From positions 35,083-99,082 of the forward strand of contig NZ_JAQMWQ010000022.1 in the NCBI RefSeq assembly GCF_030403775.1: a stretch of 64,000 nt of DNA, read 5' to 3'. Source of the stretch: Paenibacillus sp. BSR1-1. GTDB taxonomy: Bacteria; Bacillota; Bacilli; Bacillales; Cytobacillaceae. This document shows, one piece after another, positions 8,018 through 15,776 of the stretch (position 1 is its first letter; every line of letters begins with the position of its first letter). Below the pieces are notes generated by a model. It saw only the letters and a program-made list of their open reading frames with translations. It was not told the DNA's origin and did no database searches. The translations under genes and the position numbers were made by a program.

Positions 8018-9040
8018 TTGAAGGTAATCCTGATTGATTCTGGAACGACCAATTCTAGACTAAGGCTATATGATCGAAAAACCAGCCAAATTCTTGATTC
8101 TGAAAAGGTTCAAGTTGGCGTAAGGGATACAGCTATTTCAGGGAATAATCATCATCTGAAAGCCCAATTAAGTGAGGGAATAGCTAGATTGCTAACGAAA
8201 AATCACTTAACACCCGTTGATATTGGGTATATGGCTGCATCAGGGATGATTACCTCCAATCTAGGAATCTATGAAATCCCTCATGTCCCTAGTCCTGCAG
8301 GAATGAAGGACATTGCGAAGTATTCAAAAGTTATCAAGCTTAAGGAATTTTTTGATATCCCGTGTATCTTTATACCGGGGATGAAAAATTCGGTCAAGCA
8401 TGCTAGTCCGAATGATGTGTTTGCCCGTATTAATGATTTTGATGTCATGCGCGGTGAAGAAGTGGAATCCTTTGGATTAATGAAGCAATTTAATGTGACG
8501 GGCAAAGGGATGATGGTTCTGCCAGGTTCTCATACCAAGTTTGTTGCTGTCGATGATCAGAAGGATTTGCAATATTGTTTATCGACATTAGGCGGGGAAA
8601 CCCTTCATGCGCTCCAGAAGGAAACCATTCTTTCTAGTTCACTGGAACAAAGTCTGGTGGAAAGCATCGACAAGGAAATGCTTGAGTTGGGGTTTGAAGC
8701 GGCGAAGAAATATGGGTTAACAAGAACTTTTTATCATATCCGCCTGTTTCATTTATTTGCTAATCTGGATGCGAACCAGCGGGCGAACTATTTCGCTGGT
8801 GCCGTTATCTATAATGACCTGCAGGCTCTTTTTCAATCCATAGAAGAGATCGATGAGATTAAATGGTTCATCGTTGGGGGATCGGATCCACTTCGAAAAG
8901 TGTTCACCCATTTGTTAAGGTTTGTGAGTAAGGAGTGGGAAATCTTCGAGGCGGATGATTCACAGGTAGAATACTCAGTCGTTTTGGGGGCTGAAGAGAT
9001 TATATCAAGGTGCAGCGAGTTAAATAGTTTAATTGATTGA
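8018..9040 (+). CDS. dgoK: 2-dehydro-3-deoxygalactonokinase
   Basis: The product matches the DgoK family: the N-terminal ILIDSGTTNSRLRLYD strand-loop binds ATP phosphate, and GMMVLPGSHTKFVAV and FIVGGSDPLRKVF are family blocks. It phosphorylates 2-keto-3-deoxy-galactonate at C6. The longest frame starts at 7964, inside dgoA, but the conserved N-terminus begins at TTG 8018, 6 bp after AAAAGTGGTG (8002-8011); TTG 8012 is an alternative. From 8018 the protein is about 340 residues, somewhat longer than the enterobacterial enzyme (about 290). It lies between the aldolase and dehydratase genes. Confidence 0.87.
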   Translation: MKVILIDSGTTNSRLRLYDRKTSQILDSEKVQVGVRDTAISGNNHHLKAQLSEGIARLLTKNHLTPVDIGYMAASGMITSNLGIYEIPHVPSPAGMKDIAKYSKVIKLKEFFDIPCIFIPGMKNSVKHASPNDVFARINDFDVMRGEEVESFGLMKQFNVTGKGMMVLPGSHTKFVAVDDQKDLQYCLSTLGGETLHALQKETILSSSLEQSLVESIDKEMLELGFEAAKKYGLTRTFYHIRLFHLFANLDANQRANYFAGAVIYNDLQALFQSIEEIDEIKWFIVGGSDPLRKVFTHLLRFVSKEWEIFEADDSQVEYSVVLGAEEIISRCSELNSLID

Positions 9041-9076
9041 TAGATGTAATCTGAAAAATTTAAGGGAGTGTTTCGG

Positions 9077-10225
9077 ATGAAAATACGGAGTTATGAGCTT
9101 TTCCAAGTTCCTCCAAGGTGGTTATTTTTAAAGATTGAAACCGATGAAGGGATTGTTGGCTGGGGTGAACCGGTGATTGAGGGACGAGCGTCCACGGTGA
9201 AGGCTTGTGTGGAAGAATTAATGGAATACTTAATTGGCAAGGACCCTTTGCGAATTGAGGACCATTGGAATATGTTATACCGTTCCGGATTTTATCGTGG
9301 CGGTCCGATCCTGATGAGTGCCATTTCGGGAATCGATCAAGCGCTTTGGGACATTAAAGGAAAATATTTTAATGCTCCTGTTTATCAGCTGTTAGGTGGT
9401 GCGTGCCGTGATTCAATCAGGGTCTATTCTTGGATTGGCGGCGACCGTCCATCCGATGTGGGCAAAGCGGCAAAGAGTGTCGTTGATGCTGGCTTTACGG
9501 CTGTAAAAATGAATGGAACGGAAGAGCTTCAGTACGTGGATTCTTATGAAAAAATTGATCAGGTATTGGAACGGATTGCCGCAGTTCGTGAATCCGTAGG
9601 ACAGTATGTGGGAATCGGGATTGATTTTCACGGAAGGGTACACAAACCAATGGCTAAGATTCTGGCAAAGGAACTCGAGCAGTTCCGGCCGATGTTTATC
9701 GAAGAGCCTGTGCTGGCCGAGAATAATGAAGCCTTAAAGGAAATTGCCCAGCATACTTCGATTCCAATTGCGACGGGTGAGCGGATGTTCTCCCGCTGGG
9801 ACTTCAAATCTGTTTTAGCTGATGGGCATGTAGACATTATTCAGCCAGATGTGTCACATGCAGGCGGAATTACGGAATGTAAAAAGATTGCCTCGATGGC
9901 GGAGGCTTATGATGTAGCTCTTGCACCGCATTGTCCATTGGGACCGATTGCGCTGGCTTCTTGTCTTCAAGTGGATGCGACCTCACATAATGCGTTTATT
10001 CAAGAACAAAGTTTAGGGATTCATTATAATCAAGGCAGTGACCTGCTGGATTATATAAAGGATAAATCGGTTTTTGAATATAAGGACGGTTATGTATCGA
10101 TTCCTCAAGGTCCCGGATTAGGAATTGAGGTTGATGAAGAATTTGTAAGAAAACAAGCAGAAGTGGGCCACAATTGGAGAAACCCAGTTTGGCGTCACAA
10201 AGATGGCAGCATCGCAGAATGGTAA
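9077..10225 (+). CDS. dgoD: D-galactonate dehydratase
   Basis: A 382-residue enolase-superfamily enzyme, the same length as E. coli DgoD and colinear with it. It has the N-terminal PPRWLFLKIETDEGIVGWGE block and metal ligands in GIDFHGR, FIEEPV and ATGERMF. The catalytic His is in APHCPLGPIA, and the C-terminal sequence ends in WRHKDGSIAEW. It removes water from D-galactonate to give 2-keto-3-deoxy-galactonate, with magnesium. ATG 9077 is preferred over GTG 9068 because AAGGGAGTG (9062-9070) is correctly spaced from it. Last gene of the operon; a terminator built from a dispersed repeat follows within 5 bp of the stop. Confidence 0.95.
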   Translation: MKIRSYELFQVPPRWLFLKIETDEGIVGWGEPVIEGRASTVKACVEELMEYLIGKDPLRIEDHWNMLYRSGFYRGGPILMSAISGIDQALWDIKGKYFNAPVYQLLGGACRDSIRVYSWIGGDRPSDVGKAAKSVVDAGFTAVKMNGTEELQYVDSYEKIDQVLERIAAVRESVGQYVGIGIDFHGRVHKPMAKILAKELEQFRPMFIEEPVLAENNEALKEIAQHTSIPIATGERMFSRWDFKSVLADGHVDIIQPDVSHAGGITECKKIASMAEAYDVALAPHCPLGPIALASCLQVDATSHNAFIQEQSLGIHYNQGSDLLDYIKDKSVFEYKDGYVSIPQGPGLGIEVDEEFVRKQAEVGHNWRNPVWRHKDGSIAEW

Positions 10226-10228
10226 CAT

Positions 10229-10278
10229 TGGGGACGGTTCTCTTGGCTTTTTGAACAATGAGAACTGTCTTTTTTTTG
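10229..10278 (+). terminator. Terminator formed by a dispersed-repeat hairpin after dgoD
   Basis: GACGGTTCTC (10233-10242) pairs with GAGAACTGTC (10260-10269) with one wobble, and is followed directly by a run of eight or more T. It is a complete inverted copy of the GGGGACGGTTCT element serving as operon terminator. Confidence 0.65.
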
Positions 10279-10290
10279 TGGTCAAGACCA

Positions 10291-10308
10291 GGGGGACGGT
10301 TCTTGCGG
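10291..10308. repeat. Half-copy of the dispersed GGGGACGGTTCT element
   Basis: GGGGGACGGTTCTTGCGG is preceded by AAGACCA. The same AGACCA prefix precedes the copy at 33391 and a degraded copy at 1412. Confidence 0.6.
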
Positions 10309-10366
10309 ATTTGCTCTCAATAACTCCCAGTTTGTACACTTTGTGATTCATATATAAACAGCAAGG

Positions 10367-10413
10367 ATGTGCCTTAATCAAGTGTTTGACACTTGATAAG
10401 GCACATTCTTTTT
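10367..10413 (+). terminator. Long terminator hairpin
   Basis: An 18-bp stem (10367-10385 with 10389-10406, one bulged A, three-base loop) is followed by TCTTTTTTA. The T run is on the plus side, so it backs up the dgoD terminator and shields the opposing racemase gene. Confidence 0.8.
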
Positions 10414-10426
10414 TATATAGAGGAAT

Positions 10427-11119
10427 TCATTGTTTCAGTGCTTTATTCACCGCAGCAATCGCATGAATCGATGCTGTATCAAATAACGGTACCTTAGAAT
10501 CCTCTTGTTTTATCAATAAACCAATTTCCGTACAACCTAGGATCATTCCATCCGCGCCGTTTTCCATTAAAGAGTTGATTACTTTTTTATAATCCGTTCT
10601 GGATGAATCTAGAACTTTCCCTAAACATAACTCATTATAGATAATGTTATTTACCATTTCCCGTTCGTGATCGTTAGGGACAATCACATTTATCCCATTT
10701 GCTTCTAAACGTGATTTGTAGAAATCTTGTTCCATTGTATACTTTGTTCCGAGCAGACCCACAGTACTGATGCCACTCTTTTTAATTTGAGCGGCTGTTG
10801 CGTCTGCAATATGTAGAATAGGGATCATGATCTTTTCTTGGATGGCATCGACTACTTTGTGCATCGTATTGGTGCAAATCACGATAAAGTCAGCACCCGC
10901 TTTTTCTAGAGAAAGGGCCGCTGAGGCTAATATTTCTCCCGCTCTTGGCCAGTTACCCTCAGACTGACAGCGTTCAATTTTGGCAAAATCTACGCTATAC
11001 ATCAGACACTTTGCTGAATGAAGCCCGCCTAATCTGCTTTTCACCTCCTCGTTAATAATCCGATAATATTCAACCGAGGATTCCCAGCTCATACCGCCAA
11101 TGAGACCAATCATTTTCAT
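10427..11119 (-). CDS. Aspartate/glutamate racemase family protein
   Basis: A 230-residue cytosolic PLP-independent racemase. The N-terminal GLIGGMSWESSVEYYRIIN is diagnostic. The two catalytic cysteines are present in ICTNTMHK (about residue 83) and LGCTEIGLL (about residue 193), so the enzyme should be competent to interconvert L- and D-amino acids (aspartate- or RacX-type broad specificity). The open frame extends to 11155, but ATG 11119 sits 6 bp after GGGGTG and matches the family N-terminus. Monocistronic. The exact amino acid cannot be read from the sequence. Confidence 0.88.
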   Translation of the reverse strand: MKMIGLIGGMSWESSVEYYRIINEEVKSRLGGLHSAKCLMYSVDFAKIERCQSEGNWPRAGEILASAALSLEKAGADFIVICTNTMHKVVDAIQEKIMIPILHIADATAAQIKKSGISTVGLLGTKYTMEQDFYKSRLEANGINVIVPNDHEREMVNNIIYNELCLGKVLDSSRTDYKKVINSLMENGADGMILGCTEIGLLIKQEDSKVPLFDTASIHAIAAVNKALKQ

Positions 11120-11496
11120 ACACTTCACCCCAATTATCTTTATTAATCTAATCATAAACCGTATAGTTCATCATTTACAGGGCTAGGCATCGCATTAATT
11201 CGACATTCTTTTTTTGGGTCTTTTGAAATTAAAAGCCGTATTAATTAAAATTAAAACGCCCTCAGCATATTAGAAAAATAAATAGTTCAACATTTTCAAC
11301 AGGTAATTCAAAATCTTCCACTAATTCAACCTTTTACTATTTGATATCATGAAATTTAGGAAATATTTAGTTTTGATTATTTAGTAAGCGGTTTCAGTGA
11401 GCGGGAAATGTGAATCAGATAGTTATCTGATAAATCTGGGGCGCAATCGAACAGAAATACATATGGAAAAATACTGTTACTAAATGGGGGCTGAAA

Positions 11497-11592
11497 ATGT
11501 TTAACGTTATGGAACAGTTAGAATCCATCATGTTACTTTTTGCTAATGTTCAGAAAGTTAAGGTTGCTTTATTAATATTTTGTTATATTTAA
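11497..11592 (+). CDS. Possible 31-residue small hydrophobic peptide
   Basis: ATG 11497 lies 6 bp after GGGGG (11486-11490) and opens a 31-codon frame ending at TAA 11590-11592. The predicted peptide has a central hydrophobic part (SIMLLFANV) and a hydrophobic C-terminus (VALLIFCYI). It lies 47 bp upstream of yesL in the same direction, inside the otherwise gene-free stretch 11156-11639. It could be a small membrane peptide or a leader ORF. A one-mismatch cre-like site is at 11382-11396. No homologue is recognised; it may be chance. Confidence 0.35.
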   Translation: MFNVMEQLESIMLLFANVQKVKVALLIFCYI

Positions 11593-11639
11593 TATAAATG
11601 GAACATTCAACAGTCGATATTTTAGAAAGGGGCAAATGG

Positions 11640-12269
11640 ATGAAAGGCTTACTTCAAGGCTTGTATACACTATGTGAATGGGTTATGCGTCTAACTATTT
11701 TAAACATTCTTTGGGTTGTATTCTCTTTAATGGGAGCCATTTTACTAGGTTTTTTTCCAGCAACAGCTGCTATGTTCGAAATCACAAGAAAGTGGCTTAA
11801 AGGAGAGACAGATATCCCAATTTTTAAGTATTTCTGGGCTGCGTATAAAAAGTATTTTGTCAAAGCAAATCTGCTGGGGACTGTTGTCGCCATAACAGGA
11901 ATCTTTTTATATATTGATTTTAGCTTTTTTTCAAGCTTAGAAGGTTTTGCGTTTAAGGTGCTAACTGCCTTAGTAATGTTGGTATCTATTATATATTTTG
12001 TTCTATTAATTTATATATTCCCTGTTTTTGTAACATACGAAATTAATTTATTCCAAACTATTAAATTTGCCTGCTTATTAGGAGTATATCGACCGCTTAG
12101 TACAATAGGAATTTTATTAGGTAGCATCCTGCTTTATTTCCTATTTTCCACTTTCACGCCTGTCCTCGTCTTCTTTGGGGGCAGCCTGACAAGTATCATG
12201 ATGATGTGGGTATCAAGAAGCACGTTTTTTAAAATAAAAAATAAATATTCAACCGAAGAAACGGTGTAG
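11640..12269 (+). CDS. yesL: YesL-like membrane protein (DUF624)
   Basis: A 209-residue protein with about five membrane segments. It has the DUF624 signature GFFPATAAMFEITRKWLKGE after the first helix and aromatic residues in FKYFWAAYKKYFVKAN. In Bacillus, yesL-type genes precede yesM/yesN two-component systems in pectin and rhamnogalacturonan loci, as here; their role is not established. The frame could start at 11598, but ATG 11640, 7 bp after GAAAGGGG, gives the usual 209-residue length. The stop is 5 bp before the histidine kinase start. Confidence 0.85.
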   Translation: MKGLLQGLYTLCEWVMRLTILNILWVVFSLMGAILLGFFPATAAMFEITRKWLKGETDIPIFKYFWAAYKKYFVKANLLGTVVAITGIFLYIDFSFFSSLEGFAFKVLTALVMLVSIIYFVLLIYIFPVFVTYEINLFQTIKFACLLGVYRPLSTIGILLGSILLYFLFSTFTPVLVFFGGSLTSIMMMWVSRSTFFKIKNKYSTEETV

Positions 12270-12274
12270 GGCAA

Positions 12275-14041
12275 ATGAGATTTATACGTTTTCCCAAGTT
12301 TCGTCATTTGAAGAATCAATTGTTGTTCCAACATGCTCTGGGAATTACCTTCATTATCGGGTTAACAGCGATTGTCACTTATACCATCGCCATCCAAATC
12401 CAGATTAAGGATGCAGTCAGATATAATACTATAATGGTTACACAAATTAGTAAAAGTATCGATAATATGGTGGATTCCTTTAATCGTGTTATGGATGGAG
12501 TATCATTTAATAATGATGTACAGAGTCTCTTACAAAGCAAATATGAAAATGATAAAGAAAAGAATCTCTTAAATAGATACTTATCTTCTAATGTTACGGA
12601 TGAAACAATGATGTTCAATGAAGTAGACCTTATCTATCTTTATGACATGGAAAGCCTAAGAGTGAATTTGAGAAGAAGCGTCAATAACAATGACTATCCG
12701 TTTTTTAAAACATTACGTCCAGAATTGTATGATGATAGTGGAAAAGTTACTTGGAGCTCAGAGCAGTCTGTTATTACAGCTAACCGGGTGATCTATGATA
12801 TCAACTCTTATAAAATGAAAAAAATCGGCTATTTAACCATGTCGATGGATAAGTCCTATTTGCAGGAACGAATTCAGAAATTTGATCCAACTGAAGAAAG
12901 GCATCTCATCATCCTAGACCGTCAAAATAATGTGGTTTTATCGAATTCGAATGATGAAGAACTGAAAAGAGTCACATCGTGGCTGTCTAATTCAAAAAAT
13001 ATATCAACTGATGAAGATTCATTTATTGAAATACCGAAATACGGGAAAATGCTTGTGAGCACGTTCAAATCTAATTTAACAGGGTGGAAAATTATTTCTT
13101 TAGTAAGCTTGGATGAGATTTCAGAAGGCCCTGCGCTTATTGGAAAGTCTGTCTTTTTAATTGGAATACTGGCCATCATAATCGGTAATATCTTTATTTG
13201 GATAAGTACAAATTATTTTGTCAAACCATTAAATAAATTAAGTTTGGTGATGGATGAAGTTGAAAAAGATAACTTCAATGCACAGGTAGAAATCGACCGT
13301 GTCGATGAGCTTGGTAGAGTTGGAGAAAGCTTTAATCGAATGATGAATAAAATTAACACTTTAATTTCAGATATCTACCAAAAGGATATAAATGAAAAGG
13401 ACGCTCAGCTGAGAGCGCTTCGAGCCCAGATTAATCCCCATTTTCTTTATAATACATTGGATGCGATTAATTGGATGGCACAGTTTGGAAAAACGGATGA
13501 AGTCAGTAAAATGACGGTTTCTTTAAGCAGGCTGCTAAAAACGAGTATTAAAAATAATCAAGAGTTTATCCGGCTTGAAGAAGAAATGAATTATATTGAA
13601 GATTATATGACGATTCAAAAAATTAGGTTTCAAGACAAAATTCATTTTTCGATCAATATAGCTCCAGAGGCTAACGATTGTTTGGTGCCAAAGCTTATTT
13701 TGCAGCCAATCGTTGAAAATGCTATGATTCATGGTCTTGAAAAGAAGATAGACCACGGGTATTTATTTATCAATGGAAATATAAAAGGTAACAAATTACA
13801 CATACAAGTAATCGATAATGGAGTAGGTATGGATGAACATACCATCCACGCCCTTTCCGAAGGAAGCTATGTTCAACTTGATGAAAAGCAAGGGACTGGA
13901 AATGGTGTTTTAAATGTTCAGAACCGGATCAGGTTATTGTTTGGGGAAGAAAATGGGCTAAAGATTGAAAGTAATATCAATGTTGGAACCTTATTTGAGC
14001 TGATTTTACCTGTTCAAAGGGAGGGATTCAGAAATGTATAG
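12275..14041 (+). CDS. yesM: YesM-type sensor histidine kinase
   Basis: A 588-residue membrane sensor. TM1 is about residues 15-40, a large extracellular sensing domain about 41-285, TM2 about 288-310, then HAMP (about 311-370). The His_kinase domain carries the phosphoacceptor H389 in RAQINPHFLYNTLD, and the HATPase domain has the N-box IVENAMIHGLEKK and DNGVGMDE. It would sense an extracellular or transported oligosaccharide and phosphorylate the following AraC-type regulator, whose gene overlaps by 8 bp. It heads the uronide locus, so control of the neighbouring ABC importer and glycosidases is inferred from known YesMN-like systems. Confidence 0.93.
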   Translation: MRFIRFPKFRHLKNQLLFQHALGITFIIGLTAIVTYTIAIQIQIKDAVRYNTIMVTQISKSIDNMVDSFNRVMDGVSFNNDVQSLLQSKYENDKEKNLLNRYLSSNVTDETMMFNEVDLIYLYDMESLRVNLRRSVNNNDYPFFKTLRPELYDDSGKVTWSSEQSVITANRVIYDINSYKMKKIGYLTMSMDKSYLQERIQKFDPTEERHLIILDRQNNVVLSNSNDEELKRVTSWLSNSKNISTDEDSFIEIPKYGKMLVSTFKSNLTGWKIISLVSLDEISEGPALIGKSVFLIGILAIIIGNIFIWISTNYFVKPLNKLSLVMDEVEKDNFNAQVEIDRVDELGRVGESFNRMMNKINTLISDIYQKDINEKDAQLRALRAQINPHFLYNTLDAINWMAQFGKTDEVSKMTVSLSRLLKTSIKNNQEFIRLEEEMNYIEDYMTIQKIRFQDKIHFSINIAPEANDCLVPKLILQPIVENAMIHGLEKKIDHGYLFINGNIKGNKLHIQVIDNGVGMDEHTIHALSEGSYVQLDEKQGTGNGVLNVQNRIRLLFGEENGLKIESNINVGTLFELILPVQREGFRNV

Positions 14042-15596
14042 AGTGCTTATTATTGACGATGAACCATTTATCAGTAAGGGGTTATCTGAAAAAATCGATT
14101 GGGCTAGTTTAGGTTGCATGATTTGTGGAATTGCTTCGAATGGATACGAGGGAAAAGAACAAATAGATTTGCTGAAACCAGATATCGTAGTGTCGGATAT
14201 AGTCATGCCTGGTCAAACTGGATTAGAATTGGCTGATTATGTTCATCAAAACTATAAAGATATGATTATCATACTTTTATCAGGGTACGATGAATTTACA
14301 TTTGCCAAAGAGGCACTAAAATATGGTGTATTTGATTATTTACTTAAACCAACGGTGATTGACGAGGTCATGAATGTAATCAAAAAGGCTGTAAAGGCTC
14401 TTGAACAAAAAAGAAATCAAGAGAAAAAATATGAATATTTGGAGTCTGCCTTACAGGAGAGCATTCCCATCATCGAGCAATCATTATTACATGATGTCTC
14501 CGTTAAAGGGATCGTGAATAGTCAAAACGTAAGCCAACGAATTGATCAATTTAATATTACGCTTGGCAAAGGGGCCGTTATTACCATCGAAGTATATGGT
14601 GATTTACAGAGTAAACAAGTTATTGAAGCTCTACGAACCTCTATTGAGGAATTATGTAAAAGCAAAAACCTTACAGTACGGTTTGTGAATCATAATCAGC
14701 AGCTCCTTGTCTTTCCTGCTTTTCCATTTCGCAACAATAATAAAGAAATCAAAACTCATTTAAAAGATTTGTCTAATAGTATTTTTAACTATTCTATAGA
14801 GGGTAATAGAATAAAAGCTCTGATCGGGATTGGCGGCGTTTATACTTCTATCCATTCCATCCATACCTCTTATTTACAATCTTTAAAGGCGTTAACGAAG
14901 AGCTTTTTTATCGGTAGTGGAAAAATACATTTTTATGATGAGATCAACGATGGAATGACGAATTATGATTTCTCAACAAAATCAGCTAGGTTTATCGAAA
15001 TGTTTGAAGAATGGACACAGGAGGAAATTCTTCATGAATTAGAGACCATCTTCAAGGAGATTAAGTATACGTATGATAAGCGGTTAGTATTAAACCATTG
15101 TTTAGAGTTATTAATCAAACTTGGGTTGGTAGTGGCAAAATGGGATCGGACATTTAAAATGGTTGTTGGCTATGAGCAACTTGAACAATGTCAAACCTTT
15201 GATGAACTCAAAGATTTCATGAAACAAACGTGTGTATCGATAAAAAATCATCTTTATGAAATGATGAATCAAAATAATATAGGCGTCGTGGAGCTGGCAA
15301 AAAGAATGGTTGAAAAGGAATATGCCAATCCAGATTTAAGCACCCAGTTTATTGCTGACCAGCTTAATGTAAGCGTTAGCTATTTAAGTCGCTCCTTTAA
15401 AAAGGAGACAGGTGAAAATCTAAGTAATTTTATTACAGAAAAAAGGATGCTGATTGCCCAAAAGCTATTAATGACTACGGATTTAAAGACCAACGAAGTG
15501 GCAAAAAGAGTAGGGTTTTTAGATGCGAGATATTTTGGTCAAGTCTTTAAAAAAATTATGAGAACCACACCCTCAGACTATAAGAAACTCCCATGA
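14034..15596 (+). CDS. yesN: YesN-type AraC family response regulator
   Basis: A 520-residue protein. The receiver domain (residues 1-120) has acidic pocket DD8-9, phosphoacceptor D55 in VVSDIVMPG and K105 in LKPT. A variable middle region (about 130-410) is typical of YesN proteins. A C-terminal AraC double helix-turn-helix (about 415-518) contains STQFIADQLNVSVSYLSRSF and the signature ending in FKKIMRTTPSDYK. It activates transcription when phosphorylated by the upstream kinase, with which it is translationally coupled. A terminator follows, and the target genes begin 180 bp further on. Confidence 0.93.
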   Translation: MYRVLIIDDEPFISKGLSEKIDWASLGCMICGIASNGYEGKEQIDLLKPDIVVSDIVMPGQTGLELADYVHQNYKDMIIILLSGYDEFTFAKEALKYGVFDYLLKPTVIDEVMNVIKKAVKALEQKRNQEKKYEYLESALQESIPIIEQSLLHDVSVKGIVNSQNVSQRIDQFNITLGKGAVITIEVYGDLQSKQVIEALRTSIEELCKSKNLTVRFVNHNQQLLVFPAFPFRNNNKEIKTHLKDLSNSIFNYSIEGNRIKALIGIGGVYTSIHSIHTSYLQSLKALTKSFFIGSGKIHFYDEINDGMTNYDFSTKSARFIEMFEEWTQEEILHELETIFKEIKYTYDKRLVLNHCLELLIKLGLVVAKWDRTFKMVVGYEQLEQCQTFDELKDFMKQTCVSIKNHLYEMMNQNNIGVVELAKRMVEKEYANPDLSTQFIADQLNVSVSYLSRSFKKETGENLSNFITEKRMLIAQKLLMTTDLKTNEVAKRVGFLDARYFGQVFKKIMRTTPSDYKKLP

Positions 15597-15607
15597 TTCA
15601 ATGACAG

Positions 15608-15646
15608 AAACCCATGATGGAATTTCCATCGGGGTTTTTCTTTTTT
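15608..15646 (+). terminator. Terminator after the two-component genes
   Basis: The arms AAACCC (15608-15613) and GGGTTT (15632-15637) enclose an inner stem GATGGA/TCCATC. They are followed by TTTTTCTTTTTT. Confidence 0.75.
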
Positions 15647-15743
15647 CGGTCGAAAAAGTAAATATCAAAATTTTCAACAACTAATACAAATATTTCAACC
15701 ATTCTCTCCTTTGGTTATCTAATAAAATAAAAATTAAGAATAA

Positions 15744-15757
15744 TGCAAACGTTATCA
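15744..15757 (+). promoter_or_regulatory. cre-like CcpA site upstream of the uronide operon
   Basis: TGCAAACGTTATCA fits WTGNAANCGNWNNCA and lies 20 bp before the start codon of the 836-aa gene. It shares ACGTTATCA with the cre of the galactonate operon. A matching -35/-10 pair is not clear, and the YesN target site cannot be identified by eye. Confidence 0.6.
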
Positions 15758-15776
15758 AACAGGGGGAGGGGAATAT

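Noticed and set aside
12275..15596. Two-component pair as a dgo operon regulator
   Set aside because: The IclR gene and its operator account for the galactonate operon, and the kinase/regulator pair is followed directly by the uronide genes.
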